A stretch of 64,000 nucleotides of DNA from Setoptus koraiensis (GCA_048013815.1 CM106586.1:13764001-13828000); one strand, 5' to 3'. Numbered from the stretch's first letter, positions 47,866-58,639 are shown. The notes: generated by a model not told the origin, from the sequence alone. Translations and numbers: made by a program.

Positions 47866-48192
47866 TTGTTGCAAAACTGTTGTGTTCTTGTGCACGCAAA
47901 TGATCGCTCTAGTCCCTCCAAAGCCGAATCTGAGGCATTTTCCTTCGGGGATGTGTATCTGATAGCAAGAGATTGCATGATATATTCTTTATTGGCGACA
48001 GTAGTACATGGAACGCTCGCCCACTCGTTTGAATAGCCATCCATTAAAACCGCCAGCACAGGAGTAGCATTCCAGTTCGCCATCCATCGCATCAGAAGTG
48101 TACGAGCTTTCATAAATTTGAGTATTATTATTGTTTTTTTCTTCATCTATTCTAACCAAATCGATAATGGGAGATTGATCATTGGGTACCAT
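47866..48192 (-). pseudogene. Relic of the His-rich-linker membrane family
   Basis: On minus, 48192 downward reads IDLVRIDEEKNNN...DGELECYSCAGGFNGWLFKRVGERS, matching the CYTY-GGL-GWLL region of members 2 and 3. In another frame downstream, HIPEGKC-RFGFGGT matches the DPEGEVQFGGTA motif. Frame changes and a stop separate them, and nothing else of the gene remains, so it is a decayed 3' fragment. Confidence 0.75.
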
Positions 48193-48430
48193 CTGTGAGT
48201 TTTAAAATAGGGTAGAGAAAGGTAGCCCGAGGTGATGCATAGAGGAAAAATTTTCGGTAACAAACCAGGACGACTAGTTTAACTAATCGGAGCATAGCAT
48301 AGTGAATTCAAATTCATATCGATCCAATATCTTCAATAGTTTGCTAGGGGTCAAACTTTATTTTATTATTCTCATTCTGGCATGGTCGAAGCACGGGATG
48401 AATGAACTATTACTATTGGACTAACTATTA
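48193..48430. other. Short spacer between relic and member 3
   Basis: No coding signal seen. Confidence 0.4.
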
Positions 48431-50041
48431 CTAATAGAATCCCCTCGGAAATCTACCATTGTCTGTATAACACCAGTAACTCAAGAAAAATGCGGCAATT
48501 ATCGCAATGAATACGGATCCCATGCACAGACTAGTGATTATACCTACTTCAGCACCGTGCGAGCCGCCAAGATAGTGATGGTGATGGGCTGCAGCAGTTG
48601 CAAGGTGAGCCCCGGTTGTTGATGTTGCCATCGTTGCCGCAGTGCCGCCAAATTGCACCTCACCCTCGGGATCTTGATAGTCCTGGAACAGCGATTGTTT
48701 GAACGATTCGTCTTTCACATTCACATGAATATATCTCGTTATTAGAAGATCACCCAATTGATTTAATAGCCACCCTTTAAGACCGTTCGCATAAGTGTAG
48801 CATACCAGATCGCTATCTAGTTCATCGAAAATATCTCGCTGTTCAAAGATGTAAATAGATTGATTTTCACTCGAATTGTCTGTTTCTTCATCAATTCTGC
48901 TCAGATCAATTGTGACCAATTGCTCATGATGATCCGAAACATCTCTATTCAGCTTCAATAACGGTCCTTGCTCCACGTCGAGATGCATATCGAGCAATAA
49001 AACGCTCTGGCAATATTGGACGGCTTTTATCCACTTTTGCACACGTTCATTGCCGTCCAGACTTATATCGACACTATTCGATTCATCTCTAGCAAGATAA
49101 CCTTTCCACGCCAGTCTGGGTATTGTATAGACAGAGTTTTGTGCATAAGACTCGATCAGATCGCAAGCCTGTCTGGTTTTCGAGAATGCATCAAATTTAT
49201 CCATGTCATTTACTGTAACACCAAGATAGAATGCAGCTTCCGGTTCCGGTTTCATCGATTCTAACAGTATGATATTTTCTACTCTGTTGAATAACTTTAC
49301 TTTACTCTTTAGAATCAAGTCCAGTAGAAAATTTATGCTAGCCGAAAGTTTTCCATTCAGTTCGGCGGAAACTGCTGATCTCGATTCATCTCTCGCATCT
49401 GCAACATTGAGAATCAATTCAATGCTATCCACTAATCTGCTATTATTCCTTTCGATCTCTTCCAGCTTTTGAGCAAGCGACTTCTTGCATGTGAGAATCA
49501 CTTGACCGGCGAACAAACTAAAAAAACGAGATAGCCTATGCTTTTGTTTACTCGTAAAAAAGAGTATCTTATTGTGTAATATATTCTCTTTCATTCTCCT
49601 GTCGAATTTTAACAATTCATCGGCGAAGTCTTTTTGGCATACCGAATTGATACGTGAAGAATGATCGACGATTTCTTTCAGCTTCCTAAGATCACCATGA
49701 CCATCAATACTGTGCATGCATCTATCCAATGTTGCTCTTTCTATCTTCACATCTTCAGTAGTAAATATTACTTGCTCGTCTTCATCGAAATTCTCCTTAC
49801 CTGACAAAAGATGTTGCAGATGTTGTGTGGATTCTACATCATCTTTTATAAGTTTGCTAGCATAGAACTGAAAATCTTTGATTGTGCGGATGCTTCGGAA
49901 CGCCTCTCTGCATTTTTCTTTTGTCCATAGTTCTGGTTCCGAAGTGAGGGCGCCAGTGGGGAACAAGCTAATGCAGACTATGCAAACAAATAATGCGACT
50001 TCAGTTGTGTACTTCATTGTAGAACTCGAAGAAATCTTCAT
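48431..50041 (-). CDS. Single-pass membrane protein, His-rich-linker family, member 3
   Basis: 536 residues, one exon. The second ATG (50017, MKYTTEVALFVCIVCISLF) gives the cleaner signal peptide and may be the true start. Mature N-terminus SEPELWTKEKCREAFRSI, then the same ordered blocks as member 2, with a ~30-residue acidic insertion (STQHLQHLLSGKENFDEDEQ). It has CYTYANGLKGWLLNQLG, DPEGEVQFGGTAATM, a His run (AAAHHHHYLGG) and a membrane helix (GIITSLCMGSVFIAIIAAFF), then SYWCYTDNGRFPRGFY. Conserved cysteine positions suggest shared disulfides in the ectodomain. Confidence 0.8.
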   Translation of the reverse strand: MKISSSSTMKYTTEVALFVCIVCISLFPTGALTSEPELWTKEKCREAFRSIRTIKDFQFYASKLIKDDVESTQHLQHLLSGKENFDEDEQVIFTTEDVKIERATLDRCMHSIDGHGDLRKLKEIVDHSSRINSVCQKDFADELLKFDRRMKENILHNKILFFTSKQKHRLSRFFSLFAGQVILTCKKSLAQKLEEIERNNSRLVDSIELILNVADARDESRSAVSAELNGKLSASINFLLDLILKSKVKLFNRVENIILLESMKPEPEAAFYLGVTVNDMDKFDAFSKTRQACDLIESYAQNSVYTIPRLAWKGYLARDESNSVDISLDGNERVQKWIKAVQYCQSVLLLDMHLDVEQGPLLKLNRDVSDHHEQLVTIDLSRIDEETDNSSENQSIYIFEQRDIFDELDSDLVCYTYANGLKGWLLNQLGDLLITRYIHVNVKDESFKQSLFQDYQDPEGEVQFGGTAATMATSTTGAHLATAAAHHHHYLGGSHGAEVGIITSLCMGSVFIAIIAAFFLSYWCYTDNGRFPRGFY

Positions 50042-50850
50042 ATACCGGACACTAACTACAACAATTCCGAATCTCTGGATAATCGATTATCTCATCGCCA
50101 CAGATTCAGTTTTCAAAGTTGTTTTAGAGCGCATTCAAACGTTTTATCGATCATAGCAATATGTGAGTTACTAAAAATTCATCCGAAATACAGGAGCTAT
50201 AAATAACCGTCGTTGGCTTGCTGTTTTGCAACATCAAGACTGTTCGCCAGGGCTGCACTCATCGCAATGGTGTCTGAGAATTTAAACTGTCACATTGACA
50301 CAAAGAATTTCATTTTGGAAATATTTTATCATGGATTGACTATTTTTTTTTGTGGAAAAACAAGTGCCGGATGGACACAATCAGGAGAAAATACTCCTCT
50401 TTTGGGCCAGACTCACAAAATAAGGTCTATTTAGGTTGCATCAAGCGATGCTCATATTCTCAAATATTCTATACTAGTGTTCACGGTATGTATGCATTCT
50501 GTTGACGTTTGCATGTTTTTTCATTAAAGGGTAATCATTGATCTTCTTTTATGCTGATACGGTGTTTACTTTCGCATATATATCTATAGAATTTTTACAT
50601 TATGCTACGATCCTGACCAAATCTAAGATCAAAGAGAATATCTAAAGCGTTGATATTTGACGCAAATCAAATCGGTTGTCGGACATTGATCCTTATTGAT
50701 TTAGTTAGCAGATTGGATCAATTCGCTCAGTCATCCAGTAGATAACCTAATGAAATATTTTTCTATATCGAGCTGTGCAATGTCTCCGCTGACAGGTTGC
50801 CACAATTGACTCTAGCAGAGCTTCAAATGTAGCTCCAATGAGTCATTCAA
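50042..50850. other. Spacer, no gene seen
   Basis: Between two minus-strand genes. AT-rich with no supported reading frame. Confidence 0.5.
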
Positions 50851-51348
50851 CTAGTGAAAGTGTTCTCCTTCAGATCTAATGGGTATTTTGGAAATCCATT
50901 TCAATATTTTGTTGATCAAAGCCTGGAAAATACTGCACGTAGCTTCAAAGAGGTCGACAATAATTTTGAAATACTTGATAATTGGTAGGACTCTAATAAC
51001 ATTTGCTAATTTATCGCATATAGCAATGTCTGGCACCTCTTCTTCGCTCATTTCACTACTGGCCAACAACTCTCTTGTGAGCCCTGATTCAATAGGATCC
51101 TCTTCCGATTGATCAGTTGCTCACAAGGCTCTGTCGACAAAAGAGCAAATTGTATAAAGTTCGGGCCACGACCCGTCAACAACCCTATAAGGAGACAGTG
51201 CTGCCTCGGTCCCAGGGTCGTCCAATTTTTCATTCGAAAATAAATCAAGTGCACCCAAACTCGGCATGACTAAACATAGGGCAAGCTCCAAAGACAATAA
51301 TCCTGCTGTTGCGTGTTGTATTAAGTTTTTTTGTGACATTGTCATCAA
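50851..51348 (-). CDS. Small hydrophobic protein, two exons
   Basis: Exons 51348-51125 and 51073-50851 joined across a 51-base intron (CTT|GTGAGC ... CACAAG|A) keep the frame and give 148 residues. Without splicing the same frame is broken by one TGA inside the proposed intron. The N-terminus (MSQKNLIQHATAGLLSLELALCLVMPSLGA) could be a signal peptide or anchor, the middle is acidic (SSEMSEEEVPD), and the C-terminus has two amphipathic/hydrophobic helices (ANVIRVLPIIKYFKIIVDLF, TCSIFQALINKILKWISKI). I do not recognize it. Alternatives are a pseudogene or stop-codon read-through, but the splice explanation fits consensus and phase. Confidence 0.5.
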
Positions 51349-51575
51349 TTATTTTGATTTTTATTTTTCCTAAATCAACCCGATATAGTAATATATGAAT
51401 GCATATGAAAATAACACAGGCCGCGGCATCGGTCAATGCGGGGGACGGCAGTGGGTCGAAATAAATTCCGACAATTGATTTGTTTGCTTTTTTTTATTGT
51501 GAGATATCCAATGAAATGAAAAATTAAACTCGATGGAAATGGTGCAATTATAAGTTTGAATATGAAATTGAATAT

Positions 51576-52217
51576 CTAGTGCAGCAACCAACTAATGTCT
51601 GCTTGTTCCAGCCTTAGACGCTCGTCACTCAATATAACACTGCTGAGCTGATGTGGACGGGCCAGGCTAGATTTTGTGGGTGTCTTGAACTTTTTTACAT
51701 CTTCGGTCAGATCCGATATGGACTCAGACGAGTCAAATGTTGAATATCTGTTATCTCTACCTGTGGCCGTGATAATACCCAATCTGATCTGACCTGGATC
51801 CGGTTGCGAGCTAGCACTCTTTCCAATGTAAGTGTCCGACGATGTTTCGTCGTCTTCGTCGCCCTCTGGAAGATCAAAATCCTCATATTGCACATTTTCG
51901 TCCGGTGATTTGTCGGATCTGTCTCCCTCTTGGTAGTTTGTATTATTGTTTTTCGTGACTTCAGCACTTGGTAACACACCCAATAACGGCTGGGCTTTAG
52001 TCTTAGTACCCGATTCAAGTGGCTTTGTTGATTGTTGATTCTTTGACAGGTTGTTTAGTTGTTCAACATCTGCAGAATTTACGAAAGAAGTGCAGCTACT
52101 TACGCTCGATTGTGGACGCTGTGAACAATAATTTCGGTAACATTCGAACATGAGAAAGACAAGGAATATCAATAAAATGATACTAATGAGCAAATAGATG
52201 GCGTCATCTGAATTCAT
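51576..52217 (-). CDS. Membrane-anchored acidic protein
   Basis: 213 residues. Residues 7-27 (IYLLISIILLIFLVFLMFECY) form a membrane helix right at the N-terminus with no separate signal peptide, so a signal-anchor protein with the remaining ~185 residues as a Ser/Asp/Glu-rich, probably disordered domain (FDLPEGDEDDETSSDTY; STFDSSESISDLTEDV). Positive charge after the helix (RNYCSQR) points to a cytoplasmic C-terminal part. No known domain recognized. Confidence 0.6.
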   Translation of the reverse strand: MNSDDAIYLLISIILLIFLVFLMFECYRNYCSQRPQSSVSSCTSFVNSADVEQLNNLSKNQQSTKPLESGTKTKAQPLLGVLPSAEVTKNNNTNYQEGDRSDKSPDENVQYEDFDLPEGDEDDETSSDTYIGKSASSQPDPGQIRLGIITATGRDNRYSTFDSSESISDLTEDVKKFKTPTKSSLARPHQLSSVILSDERLRLEQADISWLLH

Positions 52218-53038
52218 ATTTTTTGGGAATCATATCCGGCCCACATTGAGTACGGGCGTCATTATCCAGCAATGTCGAATGAATAATGTTGCCAGCTCGC
52301 GATAAAAAATCGTTTGTCACTGTTATAATCTGCAACTGTTTTTCAATTGTCGCACACAATTGCGCAACGCACATTGTATTGTATAATACATTGTGTACTG
52401 TGTATGTAGACTGAGAGCTCGCGCTTGGCCCCGTTGCCGGGCTCAGTTTTCGGAATGCTGACAAAAGTGATCAACAAAAGAGGCATTCGTTAGTGAATTT
52501 GGAAATTCTAATTATCCCAATTTGTTGCTATATGGATTGTTCCAAAAATTGCGAACTCGACTTGACGATATTACCGAGAAGGTCCAATTGCAGGTGAAAA
52601 TCAACTCGTGAACTGATGATGGGGCGTTAAAGATACAAGAAAAATAAAAATTAGTTCCAGGTACAACTTCGACCATCAGCTAAATCGACCAGAAATTGTT
52701 GTTATTCTATTTTTCTTTCGCGCAGGATGCATGAATAATAGAATATTCGCCAACATTATCATTGAAAATTTTGACTGTACCAATCAAAAGCATTTTTTTT
52801 TCCACTATATCGTGTGCTTATTTTTTCATGTTCAATCTCAATTTCATATTAATCTATCGACGCAATGGCCACAGCAATCAATTAGCCTGAACATGTGTGA
52901 TCAGGTATCTGATTACGTAAGATTTCCAACTTAAAACCTCGCGTCTACAGCTCAAGGCGAAATAGGAGCCAAATTATTCTGTCGTTAGTAGTCTTCTGTT
53001 AATAGTCAAGAATGTAGTGATTGGTTTTTCAAATTTGC
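52218..53038. other. Spacer between divergent genes
   Basis: Serves as the shared upstream region of the minus-strand membrane protein and the plus-strand protease homologue. No further gene supported. Confidence 0.5.
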
Positions 53039-53062
53039 TCTCTCTCCCCTCTCCCCCTCTCA

Positions 53063-53106
<44 letters not shown>
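53038..53106. repeat. (CT)n microsatellite
   Basis: A long CT run preceded by C-rich variants, about 90 bases before the protease-homologue start. Confidence 0.9.
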
Positions 53107-53109
<3 letters not shown>

Positions 53110-53197
53110 GCACCACCAAGCCAGATGATGGTGTGGTTAATTTGTGTGTGACAACATTTATTTATAAAGTCGCGCTTCACTTATAACCTGTAGAAAA

Positions 53198-54991
53198 ATG
53201 TCCCCTCTGTTCGGGTGCCGAAAAATTGGCATCATCTGGTCGTTGTCCATAGCACTCTTACTACTAAACACTTTTTTCTTTGATAAATCACAAGCTCGAC
53301 GGCACAATTCCAATGCCAATATTAATACCGGCGACGAGGACAGCGCCAATAAGGAGAACTCAAAACGAAACGGTTTCAACTTCGACTTACTTGGAGGTAT
53401 CAAGAATACAACAAAAAAAATGGCCTCGTCGCTTTTGCCCATTCTGACACAATCTCATTTGCTTAGTCCCAATACGGGTAAAAATGCTAAAAGAAATCGA
53501 TGGGCCAAAATGCCATCTCAACCTTCCATAAGCAAGCCTACGCCGCCCACTGCTCCAGATGTGGCACCGGCCAAGTCAGTATCAAGCAGCAAATTACCTG
53601 TTGATGCGCCGGTGGACCCAAGTAAAAAACAAAAAAAGCCATCTGGCCAGAAGTCAACTGTGCCACCGCTAGATCCATTCGCGGCCCCAGCTACGCGCAT
53701 TACCAGGAAACCCAAACGCAAGCATAAGAAACGAAAGAAGGACAAAACAAAACAGCCGAAGGCGAGCACCACCACCAAGCCAGTTCAACCGAAGCCGTCT
53801 GGTCACCATGAAAGCCGGAACGATTTGAATCTCAGTGAATGCAAAAATTACAAAAAATTGTACGAATCAAAAGATATTACACAGGACAAAAAGGAAACAT
53901 TGGATCTTTTGTGCAATCCGACGAGACAGCCAGACAATCAAACTGACAGCGGTGCTGAGCCGGCCACGAGAAGCGCCCCAATACCCGCTATGACAGAGCC
54001 AGTGTCCAAGGCCAGCAATGACGTTGCAAAATCAACTATTCAAACGACAACAGAGTCTTGTGGCACCAAAAATTATGCCATGGTCGAGGCGGATAAACAG
54101 CGATTATCGGCGTATAACTTCACAACCGATGTGGACGTAATTAATAAATTTGAAGATTGTGAACTTGGCGAATGGCCCTGGCAGGCTACTGTGCGAGCAG
54201 GATCTAAATTGTGCGGTGGTGTTGTAATAAGTGATAGAATAATTTTGGCGTCGGCTCACTGTTTTCACGATGCAAACATTGATATCAGAAGCAAAAGTGC
54301 CATTGAATCATTCAGCATTGATGCCATTGTCGGTTTGTCGCGTTTAAAGGGTGGCCAGCATCACACTATATACAAATTGGACGAAAAATGTCACAGTACC
54401 CGGAAAACGGAAGAGATAAATTTTTCAATTTTTTATGATTATGTTCTGTTTAGAACAATGAACAAGATCAAAATGGGCAATGTTGTACAGCCCTTGTGTT
54501 TGCAAAAAAATTTAGCTTTAAAAGATTCCACAAATAAGGTGTGTTTTGCCACTGGCTGGCCCGAAATTGACGTAGAACATAATGTTTTCCCCGACAAATT
54601 GACAAGGTTGAGGTTGTTCAAAACGGAATGTTCACCGGCACTAGCTCAATTGGAGAAATCGGCCCATGCAACACAAAACTGTTACCATGGCACTAGAATT
54701 ATTCACGAACAAGTAAAAACACCAACGTCGGAGGCCAAAGAAATGCAAGTCGCCAAACAGCTGTGCGACTTGGGCCATTTTGGTGGGCCTATTTCTTGTT
54801 GGGACAACCAAAATAATAGGTGGTACTTGGAGGGTGTGACCACAGCCGAGCACAACGATTGTAAAAAAATTCATGATTACAAAGAGGGCACCGATTCTAA
54901 ATCAATTAACAAGTCAGTAATCTTCAGCGGTTTCTCCGAAGAACGCGTTGCAAACATCGAGGATTGTATCAGGCGACTGACTACGAGCTAG
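53198..54991 (+). CDS. Inactive serine-protease homologue with long basic N-terminal region
   Basis: 597 residues. N-terminal hydrophobic signal/anchor (IIWSLSIALLLLNTFFF), a long Pro/Lys/Ser-rich linker with a strongly basic run (RKPKRKHKKRKKDKTKQPK), a small two-cysteine segment (LSECKNYKKLYES...LDLLCNP), then an S1 trypsin-like domain from about 325: CELGEWPWQATV, LCGGVVISDRIILASAHC with His354, YDYVLFRT with Asp414 at the family DIALL position, and LGHFGGPISC in place of GDSGGP, so Phe528 replaces the catalytic Ser. The domain therefore cannot cleave by the usual mechanism. Protease homologues of this kind in arthropods act as cofactors or binding proteins, often in immunity; that role here is inference. 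Tandem AATAAA signals follow at 55007-55021. Confidence 0.85.
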   Translation: MSPLFGCRKIGIIWSLSIALLLLNTFFFDKSQARRHNSNANINTGDEDSANKENSKRNGFNFDLLGGIKNTTKKMASSLLPILTQSHLLSPNTGKNAKRNRWAKMPSQPSISKPTPPTAPDVAPAKSVSSSKLPVDAPVDPSKKQKKPSGQKSTVPPLDPFAAPATRITRKPKRKHKKRKKDKTKQPKASTTTKPVQPKPSGHHESRNDLNLSECKNYKKLYESKDITQDKKETLDLLCNPTRQPDNQTDSGAEPATRSAPIPAMTEPVSKASNDVAKSTIQTTTESCGTKNYAMVEADKQRLSAYNFTTDVDVINKFEDCELGEWPWQATVRAGSKLCGGVVISDRIILASAHCFHDANIDIRSKSAIESFSIDAIVGLSRLKGGQHHTIYKLDEKCHSTRKTEEINFSIFYDYVLFRTMNKIKMGNVVQPLCLQKNLALKDSTNKVCFATGWPEIDVEHNVFPDKLTRLRLFKTECSPALAQLEKSAHATQNCYHGTRIIHEQVKTPTSEAKEMQVAKQLCDLGHFGGPISCWDNQNNRWYLEGVTTAEHNDCKKIHDYKEGTDSKSINKSVIFSGFSEERVANIEDCIRRLTTS

Positions 54992-56083
54992 CTACCATTG
55001 CGTCAATAAATAAATAAAAAAATCTTTAATAATCGCCTCAACAATTTGCATCGCTAATACATCGGCCTCGGTAAGCAACATGAAAAACGAAAAGTGAAAT
55101 TGTCTCGTTTGTTTCCGCTCGTGCTAGAAATGGACCACGCTTCTATGTATTATCTGAAGCAAATTTTTTCCTTTGCCTCGAAGAAAAACTTTCGCTATGA
55201 CACCCATCGATATAGACTGATCGAACTGACCCTCGGAGGCTTGTCGAGAATGTGCTTGTTGTCTATCATTCAATCAAGATTTTTCGCGGTTACTGAAGAT
55301 GATGACTGAGCCCTAAAGTGGAAATTCTTCAGCACTTGGCAAATATTTTCGGCCTGCTATTTGTTTTTTTTTTTTCATTTTCATAATGTCAGAGCCCGTT
55401 GGATATGGATAGTCATTCCGAGTGCGCCTGGAATCAATCACATCAACAACCAAATGTTTGTGTCCTTCATCGCAATTTCGTTAGTGAGCTCTTTTCTCCG
55501 ACAAGCTCGCAATTGCACGAATAGTGAGTGTAACGAGTGAACACAACCTATTTTTATTTTTAAGCGATTTTTTTTTTGATCTCAATAGTTAGTAAATTAT
55601 TCTGGCGGAAAGAGATGAGCGCTCACTAGCTGACTTCATTGATTCACGTGCGCCGGTACATTTAGACAAACAGCTTAAGAAATGAGAAGATTTTTTTTGA
55701 TTGTATTGTTACTACTACACGCAGTCATCACTAATTAGCAGTCCAATAGTAAACAATTGCTTGCTAATTGAGTCGCCCCACCTGTACAAATCTGTTTAGA
55801 TGTGCCTATCTCGCAGAGACACTTACAGGGCACGCGAGCGCCCTTCTCAATTTGTGCAATTCATTTGTTTTTTTCATTTGTTTATTATGCCTCGTTCACA
55901 GATCACAACGACAAGCTCGCTCATTGAGTGTCCGAATCGGTGTTATCCGGACTCACAAAAGTAACTGCTACTGTTATTATTATTATTATTGATTATTATT
56001 ATTTTTTGTATTATTGGTCACTATTAGACAGCCACAAAGAATCGAAAATAATTAAAGTGTTTGAGATTATTTAGTTAAAAATC
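54992..56083. other. Spacer, no gene seen
   Basis: AT-rich, with poly-T runs and a (TTA)n stretch at 55975-55995. A 71-codon frame at 55094 has no family resemblance. Confidence 0.5.
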
Positions 56084-57633
56084 ATGATTGGCTTGGCCAA
56101 TGAGCTCAATGATGCCGGCTTACAACAGTTACCATTCACTATAGCGGCATTAGCAATCAATTCATTATGGATGACTGTAATTATTATATGCATCTCCTAT
56201 ATGATGCTAGTATGCGCCGGACATAAGAAACAAGTTGGCAGCGAGATAGGACAGGACGAGGCCTCGCCAGGTAGCCAAGCAGACACCGCGGCCACGGCGC
56301 CGGGCTCTGGAGGTGTGCTGTCGCAAACGTCAGAGGTATTAACCGGCCCGAAGGGCGTAGAAGGCAGTAGATTGGGCAGTACTATTAGTGGTGCCAACTC
56401 TGCAGGCGGTGCAGGAGGCGCCAGTGGAGCAGGCTCACGCATACAATCGACCCTGTCGAGCCAAGCCAGCGGAGGGGGCGCCGGCGGGGGAGGGGGCTAC
56501 GCCTCGGGAGCGGGATCACAAATTGGCTCGGCCCTAAGTGGCTCACATATTGCAAATAGTTCAGCTGCTGGCTCGGGCATTGGCAGCACCCTGGATTCGG
56601 CGGTTAGCGGCGCCTCGCAGGCCGGTCGGGTTGCGGGCGGTCGGGCAAGCTATGTGTCGACCGTGTCCAATGTGGGCGGCGGCGGCGGCGGAGGTCGCTC
56701 ATCGACCAGCGGCATAGGCTCGTCACTGTCTAGCACAGCCAGCGGAGCAGGCGGACGTAGCCAAGTGGCGTCGGGAGTGGGCTCATCGATTAGCGCAGTA
56801 GGCGGACGTAGCCAGGCCGGCGGCGGCTCCTCGGCGGTCGGTTCATCGATGCACGGCTCGTCTGCGGTCGGTTCATCCGCGCACGGCTCGTCCGCACCAC
56901 AAGGGTCAACCGCGCGCGGATCGTCCACAGCACCGGGATCGTCCGCGGCACCGGGATCGTCCGCGCACGGTTCGTCCGCGCACGGATCATCCGCAGCACA
57001 AGGATCATCGATGCCGAGCTCGTCCGCACCATCCTCATCGCCCGCACACAGTTCATCGGCACCAACCAGCTCACCCAAAAGCGCTGGTACCTCCAGACAA
57101 ACAGCGGCTAGCGGTAGTTCAAGACCATCGGGCTCGACAGCGAGCGGCGCTATTTCTAGACCAGCGCCTATTGGCGGCAGTTCCAAGTTGCCGCCGTCAG
57201 CAGCGCCCAGCGGTACTTCCAGACTGCCAGCCGGCTCAACAGCGGGTGGTTCAATGCTTGGCTCCACTCTAGACTCGGCCGTCAGCAGCAGACCCTCGAA
57301 TGCGGGTAGAAGCGCCATGAGCTCTATCAGCCGCATGGGTACAAGCACGGCCGGAAGTGCGCTCAGTGCCCAAAGCGCCATCAGCGCACAAGGAGGAAGA
57401 TCGTCTATGCTTTCGTCGACTCTATCGTCGGCCGCGGCTTCGTCGGCCCATTCGGCGACATCGCAATTGACTTCGCAATTATGTAAGTAACCAAACCGCC
57501 CCCCCCCCCGCCAGCTAATATGTTCGAAAATATTCACTCCATTTCGCCTTGAGAAGAAAAATTAACCAACAAACGACCAACCATTTTCACTTATTCTCTG
57601 CCCCATCCAGCTACCAACCAGCGAAACAAATAA
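56084..57633 (+). CDS. Membrane-anchored Ser/Gly/Ala-rich protein, two exons
   Basis: Exon 1 56084-57482, donor T|GTAAGTAA; exon 2 57611-57633 after the acceptor CATCCAG, phase 1, giving a C-terminus SQLSTNQRNK of about 473 residues in total. Without splicing it would end two codons later as QLCK. An N-terminal hydrophobic stretch (about 18-45, LPFTIAALAINSLWMTVIII then CISYMMLVCAG) anchors it. The rest is low-complexity Ser/Gly/Ala with approximate repeats (AVGSSMHGSS, AAPGSSAHGSS, GSALSGS, STLDSAVS). Codon use keeps the plus frame clean of stops through ~1.2 kb of GC-rich DNA. The composition suggests a glycosylated or cuticle/mucin-like extracellular or disordered tail, but topology is not determined. 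Confidence 0.65.
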
Positions 57634-58139
57634 TCGCTCGCCAAGCACCACTCACAGAACAGAGGCACCCCGTTCGAATTCTCGAAACCTAGCTACCCGA
57701 AGAGACATAAAACGCAGATCAGTATGATAAGGTATTAGACTCAATATTAATTAGTGCATTGTTGGATAGTTGACAATAAGAAATCATCAATATTAAAATC
57801 GATAGCAGAGCCGATTTTGTTTTTTCTTCTCATTTCGAGTCTGAACTCATTCCTTTTCACATGATATTGTCACCATTTTCTCATCGCCGCAATTTCGAAA
57901 CTGTTTCAACATCTTTAATCTAAAACATATTGATGGACATTTTTTCAGGTATTTTTGAAAAACTTCCAAAAAACTCTTTTTTCGCTGATCCAATTGAGGC
58001 GCTCTTTCTCTTGGTTTGGACTGTCAGTTTCATCTGGCATTGGCACGAAGAGTTGGCATTTGCACGTGGTCAACTCTTCAACAAAGACTTATATATCGAT
58101 AATGAAAAGTCGAAAGGAGGATGAAAGAAGTGAATGCAT
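57634..58139. other. Spacer with unexplained short open frames
   Basis: A frame at 57930 (MDIFSGIFEKLPKNSFFADP, then a hydrophobic stretch) follows a TTTTTTCAG acceptor-like site. I cannot assign it. Confidence 0.35.
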
Positions 58140-58590
58140 ATTCCAACTGGATAGATCAACTACAATCGTTGCAGATCTATGGGGCCTCAGTACCAGGCAT
58201 CGTTTGGCAGGCCACTGGCTCAATGTTATAAGCTTCAACTCTTGTGTGACTGCATCATTAGCGCGCTTTTTTGGTAGCATCAAGGCTGAAATACCTTGGA
58301 GTTACAGAGACTTCACCGGCAACCAACTCGAAGGTCAGTGATTTTCAGTGAGCATTCTCGAATTCAGATGGCGCTACCTTTCCCCGCACCTAGAAGGTTT
58401 CTCGAGCACAACAAACACAAGTGGGTTTGGTCTTGGCAAAGTTTAGTCGCCTTTTGTTCACAATGCAGCCGTAGTTGATGATTTCACTGTCGGAATCGCC
58501 GTTCTAAAACTTGGCCGTCGACCGTTTTCAGTTTCGGACTGGCTTCGGACGAAGCAACATGTTAAACTTTCGTTTGAGCATACAATTGAA
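58140..58590 (+). pseudogene. Probable serine-protease-homologue relic
   Basis: Pieces of an S1 domain in changing frames: ASVPGIVWQATGSML resembles the PWQA start region, CVTASLARFFGSIKAE may correspond to the TAAHC region, and VVDDFTVGIAVLKLGRRPF is like the DDIAVLKL block. Stops and frame changes separate them. It lies 3 kb downstream of the protease homologue and is perhaps a decayed duplicate. Confidence 0.35.
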
Positions 58591-58639
58591 AATACACACA
58601 CACACACACACAAGCAAAACATTGCAATCATTTCAACGA

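Noticed and set aside
52204-52464. 86-codon minus-strand frame upstream of the acidic membrane protein
   Set aside because: No hydrophobic or domain features; it overlaps the start of the real gene and is probably its 5' leader.
56650-57537. 295-codon minus-strand frame opposite the SGA-rich gene
   Set aside because: Low-complexity Asp/Pro/Glu/Ala mirror of the plus-strand repeats; the plus strand has the membrane anchor, start and splice signals.
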